Shown piece after piece: positions 13,319 to 23,614 of a stretch of 64,000 bases of DNA (within the stretch, counting starts at the first letter, position 1; each line of letters opens with the position of its first letter). The DNA is from Terana coerulea (lineage: Eukaryota > Basidiomycota > Agaricomycetes > Polyporales > Phanerochaetaceae). The notes beneath the pieces were generated by a model. It ran no database searches and was not told the origin of the DNA. It saw nothing but the letters and a program-made list of their open reading frames with translations. The DNA lies in contig JAKOGH010001126.1 in assembly GCA_024811115.1 (NCBI GenBank), positions 1 through 64,000 of the forward strand, in the 5' to 3' direction. The translations under genes and the position numbers were made by a program.

Positions 13319-15061
13319 ATGTATCGATCTCCCTCGCCCATATTCGACACCCCAGAAGTGTTATCGCTCAGACGAATGAAGCCTTTGCCAAAGCGGCGTA
13401 GGACGTCGTCGGATTCGTCGTTTGAAGACGTCGGCGGCATGGTGGCGACGCAGGACATGCTACACAATGCCACCGCCGAGAATTTCGACGGGCCCCCGGA
13501 CCCGCTGGCAGCCCAGCTGGCGCTGCAGTCCTACTACATGCCTATCCTGGGCGGTATGCAGGAGCTGTTCAAGACGGAGTATGAAGGGCGGACACCGCTA
13601 TCGCTGGACTTTGGTGGCGCACGGGATGGACGGATGGAGGACGAGGACGGCGGGGCCGCGGAATACTTGGACCACCTGCAGCAGCCCGGGAACACGAAGA
13701 AGCGTAAGGTCCCAGCGAACTTAGCTGCCGGGCACGGGCGTGAGCAGGGCGACGGGATGGAGAGCGGCGAAGAGGAGGCCACGGATCGAGCGATCCCGAC
13801 GGGACGACCAGAGCACGAATATGACGCGGGCAGCGCGGGGTATGCACAGGGAGGCTCGGGGGCAGGGTCGGAGCAGCGGAAGGTCAGGATATCGCGGGCG
13901 ACGCTGGCGGGCCTGTCGCACAAAGAAATGCTCAAGAGCCGAAAGCGCCAGCTGGCTACCGTGCTCGGGGCACTGACGCATGGAGACACCCTTGCGCTCG
14001 ACCAAGCCTTGTCGGCGAACTATCCGTTCGCCAGCAGTGCCATGGCAGCAGACTTGCAGAGTCGGGACCTCATACGGGTTCGTCTCTCGCGGAGACTTGT
14101 TTCTCGGAAAGCTAGGGTTTTCAAGGCATTCCAAGCCACTGTACCTCCGGATGCCCCTCGCATTCCTCTTACAGATGCAGACTTTGTCTTTTCAGTCTCT
14201 AGCGCTAGTAAGTAATTACTGCAAGCTTGCGCTGCGACACACTGTCTTAACCATCTCTCAGCTTCGGATCGCCTCGTAGCGACAAAGGAGGAAGTGGCTG
14301 CTCTTCACGCCCGCTTTGAAGCAGAACTCCAGCGGCAGGCCGCAAAGGCTGCAGAAGCTGCCAAGCAGACAGCCGCCATGCTCAATGGCGGCCCAGTACC
14401 AAAGAAGTCAGCAAAGCAGGGCCGCTCCGCGAGCGGTCGCAGCGTGGCAGAGGCGAAGCATATTGCATCCGATCCAGCCACGCCTCCACCTCCACCTGCA
14501 AAGACCGGCAAGAAAAAGAAGCGTTCAGCCCTTGCGAACGCCTCCAATCCACACCACCTGCGTAACTACGTCCCGTCCCGCCTACCGCACTCTGGACTGG
14601 TCAACGCAACGCAGGCGTTGCAGAACGTTCAGAACCTGCTTTCGCCGCTGCCCATCCGCTTCCTCTCCGCCGACGTGCCCCCGCGGCGCAGGAAGAAGGA
14701 CGCCGCGGCTGCCGCGCTGCTCAGCAACCCCGCCGAGGAGTGGATCTGCCCGTTCTGCGAGTACGACCTGTTCTACGGGGATTCTGCCGCGTCCCAGCGC
14801 GCGATCAATAGCCGCAAGAAGATCCTCCGGCGCCGGCGTCGGGCGCGCGAGCGGGCTGCAGAGGCGGCGAGCGGGAAGGGCAACGCGGCGGCGAAGGACC
14901 CGCCGCCTGCGCCTGCGGAGGAGGTCGCTCCCGAGTTGCAGGCCCCGTACTCTGAGGAGCCTGCCTCGAACGACCCGAAGCAGGCGCGAACGAAAGGTGG
15001 TCAGCAAGACAGTAGAGGCGGCAGCAACGGTAACGGTACAGCCCCATCTGCAATGGGATAA
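13319..15061 (+). CDS. conserved unknown protein with CPFCEYDLFYG motif and basic stretch
   Basis: I do not recognise a named family. Two exons (13319-14207, 14262-15061) read in frame for 562 residues. I chose the ATG that starts MYRSPSPIFDTPE because the frame upstream looks non-coding. Visible parts are an N-terminal basic patch (KPLPKRRRTSSDSS, possible nuclear signal), an acidic middle with a KKRKV run, an Ala-rich helix (residues about 305-335, AELQRQAAKAAEAAKQ), a KKKKR patch, the block HLRNYVPSRLPHSG, and near residue 455 EEWICPFCEYDLFYG followed by RKKILRRRRRARER. The single CxxC with aromatic flanks could be half a zinc site. Basic patches suggest a nuclear or nucleolar protein; that is inference. 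Confidence 0.75.
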
Positions 15062-15471
15062 TTTTCCACTTGCTTAATCTTTCCACCACTTCATCCTGTC
15101 TCCTAATTTGCGTCATAGAGTTTTTATGTATCCCCAGGATCAGACTTAACGTACTCTGTATCAATTGAACACCCCACACGTCCCTCTTTGCTCATCATTC
15201 CCAAGTATTTATTCATCGCACACACATACATTCATTCGTTCTGGCATTCGCTTCCCCGTTCGTTTCCGTAGCTTCCCACGAGGACGTGCAATAATCGTGT
15301 ACAAAGTATCTTACAAGCTGCGTAAATTCATGGCTATCCTCCGGGCTCCAGGTGGTTTACATAATAGATACACTGCGCATTAAGGAACTCTAAGGGCTGA
15401 TACGATAAGTCCACAACGTAACGATGAGCGAAGGAGAAGAGGAGAAATGCGGGAGAAATGAAAACTACGAA
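15062..15471. other. convergent intergenic region
   Basis: This is the shared 3' region of two convergent genes, the CPFC-motif protein and App1. Nothing further is seen. Confidence 0.5.
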
Positions 15472-17991
15472 TCAAGTGGTTTGCGTCCGGCCGAGGTTGA
15501 GGCTATCCAGAATGTGCCAGGCTTCTACGCAGTCCTCGGGTTGGCGGAAAAGACGCAGAGGTATGCCTTCAGGAATCTCCACCCGCGCCCTGTACACGCG
15601 CATCTGTAGCTCTTGTTGCTTGCGGTCTGCGTCCGACATGCCCGGCCCACGCAACGAGGACGACGTCGACGTGCGGCCGAGCGACATGCGCGACGACGTG
15701 CTTGACGTCTCATCGTCCTGCCGCTTCAGACGCGAGCCGAACGGCGGGTACGCGCTGGGTACAAGCGGTGCAACGGGCGGGGGCTCCTCCGTCACGGGGG
15801 TGCTAAGCAGCGACGCCGAAGTGAAGTAATCCGGGCCCCGTGTGAGGGGCGGGGCCTGCAGCTCGGACCTCGTCCGCTTCGGAATACGGAGGGGGTGTTG
15901 TGGCCTTGGGGTGGGCACTTCGGAGCCGGAGACCGAGCGCATGGGGCGGTGGTACGGGCTGGACGGTCGCCCATTCGCAATGGGTGTCATTACGCCGGGC
16001 GATGAGCTCGGCGACGTCGACATCGGGATCTGCACATTGCCGCGCCGCAAGGTCCCAAGGATGGATGGCATACGCAGAGCCGTCTCACCCGTGGGGTCAT
16101 CCACGGGCGGGACCATATCAGGGTTGTGCGCGTCGCGGATGAATACACCAAGTATCTGCTCGGGGCGATTCTTCGCGAGCGCAGCATACAGCTCCATATC
16201 CTGCTCTCCTGAGTCTCCGATGAGGATAAACTTCGAGCCGGGGAAGCTGTCCAAGATATCGACGATCCCTGCGCGTTTGCGGTCGGCAGGCGCAGCAAGC
16301 AGCCCGTTGAACAGCGACCGACCGGCGTACGACTTCAGCTTGATGGAGCCAGGAGGTAGATTGGAGAGTTGGAGGAACTCGCTGACGACGGGAAGCAGCT
16401 CGAAGGGACCGTTCGAGACATAATGGAACCGGACACCGCGCTTCCACATTCCAGTGTACCAGTCGCCCATCCCTGGAATGATGCTGTCACTGAGGTCCTT
16501 GACGAAGACATTGTGGAACGCAGCTCGAGCACCGCTAAGGATTCCGGACAACTTAACAGTATCGTCGATATCCGATATCAGTCGGACGGGGGCATGGGTG
16601 ATTGGCACGGTGAGGAGGCTGGAGGCGGAAGGCGTAGAGGCGCGGGTACGCTGTGGCTGGTGGCGAGCGGCGTATGGAACTTGGGTATTGGGCGAGGGCG
16701 GTCGTGAGGGCGGGGGCATTAGATGCGCTGTGATGTAGAGGCTGGACTCCAAGTCCGTGTCACCAAATGCAATATGCAACGCTGCTGGGTGAATACACAG
16801 GTTCTCCCACTTAATGGTAAATCTGTTCTGGAACGAGCCGTCTGCGGCGGTTACCACTTCTGCGCTCGCAATCGGGCGTCGCTGGTATACATAGTCTTCA
16901 TCCGCGAAGGCTGCACCAATGGCAGGACTCTTGAGTGTGTCGTGATGTTCAGGATCTGACGCATATATGGCGATATGGACGATCCGTGAACTAAGCGATG
17001 ATGACCAGAAAGGATGTAATCGTGCTTCCAGGTTCGCATGTAGTTGATGCAGGTTGTTTTGTATGGTTCCAGCTACAGAGGGCTCGCCTTCACCGGTCGA
17101 GGCTTCCGAGCGGTACGAGGAGACGGAGGAGGTAGTCGACTCTTCAAGTTCAAACTGGTGCATCCTTTCGTTGAGTTCCTCAAGTTCTGCTTCATCTGTC
17201 ATCTCCTCAGGACGCGGAGGTAGATTTATAGATTCCATGAGTTCATCCGCGGAACGGTCAGCCGTGTCGACACCATTGGGCCCCATATTTGCATATTGCC
17301 CATTCGTTATTTTCGGTAATGAAGCATAACCTGAAGGCATACTGTCAGCATTGAGTCTTGGTACGAATGCATAATTAGCATTAGTTTCCACAAAGTAACG
17401 GGCGACACCCAATGGGAGAAATTCAAAACGCTGTCATTGACGCGTCTGAATTTTCCCAAGACATCCAGTTCCTCCACGAAATCCAAGCCCGTTATCCACT
17501 ACAGCAATTGGGAGGCGACTCACTCCTTGCAAGACGTAGAAAGGCCCTCCCGGCACGCGTTCCAAAACCAGGACCACTCGATCTTGAGGCAAAGCCCGAT
17601 ACTAAAAGCTCAACGTCAAATGGTGGAGTATCTAGTGAAGGACGGCTTGGGTTATTTTCTCAGACCACATAAGACAAGAGAACCAATGTGGCGCGCCCAC
17701 CTTGACTGGACGGAATAGTATCGTGACGATACTTGCGACATGCCCACCCTGGGAACAATGAGACCTTCTCGAAATTGGTGCTTGCACCAGGCTCCCCGCC
17801 TTGGCCGAAAGACTGAAGCTTCTGCCCAGCCCACTGCCTCCACGATGGTCTCTGGAGGCCCTCTGGGTTCGGTGTGCGGCGGCCCCCGCCAGCGATCTTC
17901 CTGCACTAGCATCTCGCGGCGCGACGTAGCCCTTCAGTGAGCGGCCCGCCGCACTTGCTAACGACCTCCAGGACGACATTTCGTTGGACAT
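15472..17991 (-). CDS. APP1: App1-type DUF2183 phosphatidate phosphatase
   Basis: HAD-like phosphatase family with the DxDxT signature (LISDIDDTVKLSG, complement of about 16550-16590), a second-motif serine region (HYVSNGPFELLP) and the HAD loop GDSGEQDMELY. Yeast App1 is a Mg-dependent phosphatidate phosphatase that works at cortical actin patches and in endocytosis. The long 3' exon carries the catalytic domain and a Ser/Pro-rich tail. Two or three 5' exons lie at 17.45-17.99 kb, starting MSSWRSLASA, with WAGQKL and LFPGWACRKY typical of the family N-terminus. One intron of about 69 nt (donor near 17693) joins SSQ to DTPPFDVELLVSG. A one-base loss near 17900 (GCAGGAAG) breaks the frame, and the junction near 17.45 kb is not fully resolved in phase. 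Confidence 0.85.
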
Positions 17992-18446
17992 AGCAGTTGG
18001 TACGGTTCATGAGATGGCGGTATGGTGCAGGAAGCTTTATATGTCTCCCGCTAGGAACGCTGGGATATCAGGATTAACAGCGCTATCCAGGGCATGAATG
18101 CTGTGTTCAAATACCTTTTGGTCCGCGGCTGTGGCCCCGGCGCGCCCTAGACGTGAAGTCTAATGATCCTAGCACCTGAGACAGCGGCTAGAATGCCAGG
18201 AGTGACGATGGTTGTTGTGCGCAACAGCGACAATTATGATATATGGCAACGAATGTAGAGGCAAGCGTGTGAGATCATGGCAGAGTGAAGTCAAGAGCGC
18301 AATCATTTGGAGAGACGCAGCACTTGTCAAGCGCCGACGTCAGCATGCGCACCACGGCACCGGGCGACTTGCACCGCTTCTTCTCGAACCACGACTTTCA
18401 AGTTCACACACGGCATACGACTGGGTATAAACTCTTCATCCCGCGC
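17992..18446. other. divergent upstream region of APP1 and TPT1
   Basis: No gene is supported in these 455 bases. An open frame runs from 18285 into TPT1 but has no family-like sequence before 18447. Confidence 0.45.
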
Positions 18447-19517
18447 ATGCTGGCTTCCTGCTCATCAAGGGCACTGGTCAGGCTTGTCTTCAAACCTACT
18501 ACGCTTGGAAGCTCCAAGGCAATCCGAACCTATTCTGCGAAACCTCGGAAATTCAATAACATGTCGGAAACCCAGAAGAAAGACGGTGGAATGTCTCAGC
18601 GAGGCTCCAGCAAACCGTCGAAAGGACGGGGCGGTCAATCGTCGTCGGCAAAGCCAAGGGGCTTACCTACAGACAGCCCCGAGGTCCGACTGTCCAAGAC
18701 GGTGTCCTGGATCCTCCGTCACGGCGCGGACCAGGAAGGAATCACTCTGCGCCCCGATGGCTATGCGCGCGTCCAAGAATTAGTGAGCAATGTTATCCGT
18801 GAACCCCGGAATTGCTGATTGACACTCTGAGAAAGTAGCTCGAGCGGCCGAAGTTGAAGGGCATGACGCTGGAACAGCTTCAGGACATGGTTGCAAAGGA
18901 TGCAAAGACCAGATTCAGTCTCGTGCAAGAGCCTGACCCGAACTCCAGCTCGGAGGAACCAAGTTGGTGGATCAGGGCGAACCAAGGGCATTCTATGAAG
19001 GTGATCGTCTGTTGTATTAACCATACTATTGGCCTAATAGAGCGTTAGAGCGTGAAACTAGAGCTGGAACCGGTCAAGACCGTTTCTGATCTACCAACCG
19101 GACGAAGCAGTGCATGGAACCAACGCCAAAGCATGGAACATGATTGGTGCGTTCTTAATTTATGCTCGGTGCTACGTTCTCCGAATTGTTACACTCCTGT
19201 AGGAACACAAGGCCTCAGCAAAATGAACAGAAATCATATCCATCTCGCGCAAGGCGTGCCTGGCTCGGGGGTGATCAGTGGTACGTGTGATCATAGTGTA
19301 TAGATGTGCCTTCAGCTGACCTGACTCCAACTTAGGCATGCGGGGTTCTGCCACCATCCTCATCTACGTTGACGTGCAAAAAGCCATCGACGCCGATATC
19401 AAGTTTTTCTTGTCCACTAATGGAGTCGTACTAACTGAAGGCAATGCCGAAGGAATCCTCAGTCCAGAGTTCTTCCTGCGCGTGACCGACAAAAAGGGCC
19501 AAGAATTGACAGACTGA
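18447..19517 (+). CDS. TPT1: tRNA 2'-phosphotransferase (Tpt1/KptA family)
   Basis: Removes the 2'-phosphate left at the splice junction by fungal tRNA ligase, transferring it to NAD+. Exons are about 18447-18782, 18839-19000, 19049-19146, 19203-19280 and 19336-19517. Family blocks are LSKTVSWILRHGA, the winged-helix part DGYARVQELLERPKLKGM, WIRANQGHS, AVHGTNAKAW, GLSKMNRNHIHLAQG and ILIYVDVQKAI. One extra base near 19100 breaks exon 3 before AVHGT. Two starts are possible: 18561 (MSETQKKDG, cytosol/nucleus) and 18447, which adds an Arg/Ser-rich, acid-free leader ending RTYSAKPRKF that looks like a mitochondrial presequence. After the in-frame TGA at 19515, 52 sense codons continue to a TAA at 19676. 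Confidence 0.87.
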
Positions 19518-19676
19518 CAGGCGACAGCACCACAGCAGAATACTTCAACCGGAGATTTGGATCCAGCTGCTGTTGCTCAAGTTGGCGAGACGACCTTAGC
19601 CGCGGACCCTTCGAAAAACGTGCCGGAGGTCACGATGTCCGATGTTCAGAAGAAGGCGGAAAACCTCTCCTTGTAA
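19518..19676 (+). other. open extension after the TPT1 stop codon
   Basis: The frame of the last TPT1 exon stays open for 52 codons after the TGA and ends at TAA 19674-19676. The encoded sequence is Gln/Thr/Pro-rich at first (QATAPQQNTSTGDL) and helical later (MSDVQKKAENLSL), with protein-like composition. It could be the original C-terminus lost by a nonsense change, a read-through extension, or chance. Confidence 0.5.
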
Positions 19677-20174
19677 CGTACATGCAATTCAATCAAATTC
19701 TACACTATTTCTAAGTTTCGTTACTTGGGTTCACATCATAATAGTGGGCAGCGTGGTTCGCTTAGCCGTACACAGGCGTTTTGTCTCGACAAACTAGCTG
19801 GCATGAATTCCATCGTTGCTCGCTTACTTACATGAAGGGTTCCAATCCAGGATCTGCTACCACCTCCCATCAAAATCAGCTCTGCCACGGGCCGGTTTCA
19901 TAACCTGTCCCACGTCCAGGTCTGGTCCCCGCGCCGTGTGTATCAACCACGATGACTGGAAGAAGTGGGTAGATACAGGGATCTGTCTATCACAGGTGGC
20001 TCCGGATGCCGTGTATACGCGTGTGTTATCCCAAGTACGGTAAGCAGACGAGACCGCGCCATCAATGACAAGGTTAGGAACAGGTATATAGGCCTAGTGC
20101 AACCGCAAGTTTCACAGCTCTCATCTTCGACCACCTCTATCCCCCCACTCAGCCAGCTCGAAGAACAAGACAGA
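19677..20174. other. intergenic region upstream of the DLH cluster
   Basis: This holds the presumed TPT1 3' UTR and the DLH copy B promoter. No gene is seen. Confidence 0.45.
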
Positions 20175-21202
20175 TGGCGGCTCCGTTATGCGATGCTTGT
20201 TTCAAAGGTTGGCATAGCCTAGTTCGCCAACGTTTGAAAGTGCAGTTCTCACGTTGCAACTAAAGTCGTGAAGCACGAGGGTGAATCAGAGGGTGAGCAC
20301 AAATGCTGCCGGGCTCAACTTCGTCTTGAAAAATGCGGACCCAGGAACATACGAGCAGATCGGCGGCATACGCTGCTACGTTGCCACGCCCTCAGGGGAA
20401 TACCCCAAGGACAAAGTCGTCCTCTTCCTGACGGACGTCTTCGGCCTCGAGCTTGTGAACAATCGCGTCAGTATATCTTTGCGTTCGCCTATAGTGCTAA
20501 ATGCTAATAGCATCTTCTTAGCTCCTCGCAGATAGCTTCGCAGAAAATGGGTTTAAGACCATCATGCCGGATATCATGAACGGGGATCCCGTCACAGACA
20601 AAATACGCACCGGCCCTAACTGGGATCGCGCCACATGGTTCGCGAAGCACGGCCCCGAGTCCTGGCAGGGCGTCGTCGATGCCGTCGTTGCCGCCCTCAA
20701 GGCGGAGGGCGTCACCCGCATCGGCACGACGGGCTACTGCTTCGGCGCACCTCCCGCATTCTACCTGGCGTTCAAGAATGCATCCCATGTCACTGTCCTG
20801 TCGCACCCGTCGCGATTAGTGTATCCTGACGACCTCGAGGTGAGCGCTCTGTTAAATATTGAAGATCATAGTTAAGTGATGTGTTGTGGTGCAGAAATAC
20901 AAAGCCGAGTCGAAGGCACCTATACTGTTCAACGGCTGCGAGGTCGACCCGCAGTTCCCCTCGACAAACAAGCGTTAGCCGATGAAATCTTCGGTAGTGG
21001 TAAGTTCGCCCCAGGCTATGAGCGAACGTACTGGGCGGGATGCGAGCATGGTTTCGCTGTTCGTGGCGACTTGGTGTGTTTTCACTCCATATCACAGCTA
21101 TATCTCAGGGCTAAATGATTGCGATAGAGCAATCCCAATGTGAAGGCCGGCCTAGAAGGCTCATTCAAGGCGTCGGTTGAATTCTACCAGAAACACCTGT
21201 GA
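20175..21202 (+). CDS. dienelactone hydrolase family protein, copy B (one frameshift)
   Basis: Same six-exon plan as copy A: 20175-20208, 20266-20292, 20345-20466, 20522-20839, 20895-21073 and 21128-21202. Start MAAPLCDACFKG; conserved VVLFLTDVFGLELVNNR; catalytic cysteine in TTGYCFGAPPAF; histidine in CEHGFAVRG; end EFYQKHL. Exon 5 is 179 nt rather than 180. One C is missing from the run at 20957-20960, which sends the frame into a stop soon after. Restoring the count gives QFPLDKQALADE, matching the family. Given the many such shifts in this window, the gene may well be functional. First member of a tandem array with copies C and D. Confidence 0.82.
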
Positions 21203-21343
21203 AGTAAATCTTGCATTGTTCGGTCATATACTACAATCAAGTGTCAGCATGCAATCGTATACCTAAAGACGACTCTAGGGCTCACATGCGATCATAGGCG
21301 GTACCCATATTTATTCAGCTGAGATATTATAAGCTTGTCCTTC

Positions 21344-21982
21344 TGGCGGTAGACGGGGACCTCGTCACAGACGCGATGCTCGCTGATCCGGCCGTCGACC
21401 GCGCTAAATGGTTTGCGAACCATGGCCCCGAGTCGTGGATGGGTGTTGTTGACAGCGTTGTCACGGCCCTAAAGGCATAGGGCGTCGTCCGCATCGGTGC
21501 GACAGAATACTGCTTGGGAGCTCCGCCAGCTTTCTGTCTCGCATATAAGAACGAGACGCATGTCACGGTTTTGGCGCACTCCTCGCGGCTAGAGTGTCCT
21601 GACGATCTTGAGGTAAGCCCTTCACTCTCCTCAAAGAGCTATGAGGCTCAGAGATACGCCGTGTGTGGTATAGAAACACAAGGCTGGATCGAAGGCACCG
21701 CTGCTCATTAATAGCTGCGAGGTCGATCCAATGTTCCCTCCGGAGAAGTAGGCAATTGCCGACGAAGTTTTCGGCAATGGGAAGTTCGCTCCTGGCTATG
21801 TGCGCACGTACTGGGACGGATGCACGCATGGCTTTGCTGTGCGCGGGGACTTGGTACGTTCCTTCTACTGAAGGCTTTTTATATCTATCGACTGACCCTT
21901 ATGATAGAACGCTCCCAAGGTTAAGGCAGGCAAAGAAGGTGTGTTCAGGGCATCGATCGAATTCTTCCAAAAATGCCTGTGA
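21344..21982 (+). pseudogene. dienelactone hydrolase, copy C (truncated pseudogene)
   Basis: Exons 1-3 and the first part of exon 4 are missing. The remaining exon 4 piece (from about 21344 to 21612), exon 5 (about 21677-21852) and exon 6 (ending TGA at 21982) align with copies B and D. Two in-frame TAG codons interrupt it, one within the ALKA-GVVRIG block of exon 4 and one after PPEK in exon 5. The nucleophile loop has drifted from GYCFG to EYCLG. Loss of the 5' half plus nonsense codons makes this a true pseudogene, unlike the homopolymer shifts of its neighbours. Confidence 0.85.
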
Positions 21983-22448
21983 CATATGACTGTGTGTTCA
22001 AGTACGCATGCTGGGACTCAGTTTGATAGTTGCCACGAATGAGTCGCATATAATGCTTACATAAGCTCACTGAAGTGCATCTTACCCTCAAGGGTAAATA
22101 TTGCTCGCGTTAGTCAAGCAGAACATGACGTATCATAGCTTCTCCCACGCAAGCGCGCTGTGATGTCTGCATACAGTAGGACGTTCAGTATAGTGTCGTC
22201 ATGTGTACAGATATACTCGCGACTCTGCCTGAGACTTCAAGTTGCCAGGCCGGTGCACTGTGCACACGAAAGATAGATATCGATGCTGATCACGTCGCTA
22301 TCACACAGGAGCATCTGAGAATTGAGCAGATGACATATATATATATATACACTTCGCTGTCAGCGGCGCGAATTTGAAGGTTATATAGGTTCACAGACTC
22401 TCACTGAACCCCTCGCTCGTCTTTTTCTAACCCACATCGCGGTCGAAG
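21983..22448. other. intergenic region with short AT microsatellite
   Basis: This is the spacer inside the DLH array. An (AT)n run lies at 22334-22349. No gene is seen. Confidence 0.45.
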
Positions 22449-23490
22449 ATGTCGGTCCCATCGTTCTGCGATGATTGCTTCAAAGGTGAGTCTGGAGTCT
22501 CGCATGAGATGTTCAGAAGCCTTACGTCGTGACAATCTGCAGTCGTGCGTCATGAAGGAGAACCCGAAGGTCAGCTCACAAATCATCGCATTGAGTATCT
22601 TCACTGATATCGGAAACACCAGGCAAGTTCGAGGAGATCGGAGGCGTGCGCTCATACGTCGCCACCCCATCTGGCGAATACTCCGAAGGACAAAGTCATC
22701 TTGTTCCTCACGGACGTTTTTGGTCTTGAGCTCGTGAACAACCGTGTACGCACTCCTGCGATCGCCTGTGATAGATTAGCTTATTCCGGACTTGTCTTGC
22801 CAGCTGCTCGCCGACAGCTTCGCGCAGAATGGTTTCAGGACCGTCGTGCCCGACATCATGAACGCAGACCCCATCACCGAGGACAACCTCACCGATCCAA
22901 GCTGGGACCGCTCCAAGTGGGCCGAGAAACACGGTATCGAGTCTTGGACGGGCGTCGTTGACACCGTCGTCGCCGCGCTCAAGGCGGAGGGTGTCACCCG
23001 CATCGGCACGACAGGGTACTGCTTTGGTGCGCCGCCCGCGTTCTACTTGGCCTTTAAGAACGAAGCGCACGTCACGGTGCTGGCGCACCCCTCGAGGCTG
23101 GTTATCCCCGACGACCTGGAGGTTGGTTTTGTGTTCGACCTTCGCTGTGAAGATAGCGCGATGTGGCTGATCTGGGGATCTGCAGAGATACAAAACGGAA
23201 TCGAAGGCACCGCTGTTGATTAACAGCTGTGAGGTCGACCAACAGTTCCCGATCGAGAAGCAAGGGATCACGGACGAGGTGATGGGGAAGGCAAGTTTGC
23301 GCCTGGGTATAAGAGGACATACTGGGAGGGCTGTAAGCATGGATTCGCGGTTCGTGGCGATCTCGTAAGTCATAACTGTCATGCGTCGTTGACCTGTTCT
23401 GATAGTTGTGGGTAGAGCAATCCTCAAGTGAAAGCTGGCAAAGAAGGCGCATTCAAAGCATCCGTGGAATTCTTCCAGAAATACCTGTAG
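22449..23490 (+). CDS. dienelactone hydrolase family protein, copy D (two frameshifts)
   Basis: Exons are 22449-22485, 22543-22569, 22623-22745, 22804-23121, 23186-23364 and 23416-23490, again the family plan. The start MSVPSFCDDCFKG is three bases longer than in copy B. The catalytic loop TTGYCFGAPPAF, the exon-5 CKHGFAVRG and the end EFFQKYL are all present. Exon 3 is 123 nt instead of 122 (extra T near 22681). Exon 5 is 179 nt instead of 180 (G run at 23283-23286). The exon-5 shift sits in a homopolymer; the exon-3 insertion does not, so it may be real. Convergent with HGH1, 124 bp apart. Confidence 0.8.
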
Positions 23491-23614
23491 CATGCCAAAG
23501 AAACGGACTGATGAGATTTTATGCCACTAGCCAAATGCAACGCTTACCAGTGATGTGAAGCAAAGTTAGCTATGGATACAACGTTGGTCTATGATACACA
23601 ACAGGTGTCGTGCT

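Noticed and set aside
19515..19676. Peroxisomal isoform of Tpt1 by stop-codon read-through
   Set aside because: The stop context is TGA CAG, not the efficient TGA CTA, and the extension ends LSL, which is not a good PTS1. The open extension itself is kept as a finding.
22334..22349. (AT)n microsatellite
   Set aside because: Short and ordinary; noted in the spacer entry only.
20175..23490. Calling DLH copies B and D pseudogenes because of frameshifts
   Set aside because: Two of the three shifts are homopolymer-length changes like those in DED1 and ASS, and the exon plan and catalytic residues are intact. Only copy C has nonsense codons and missing exons.
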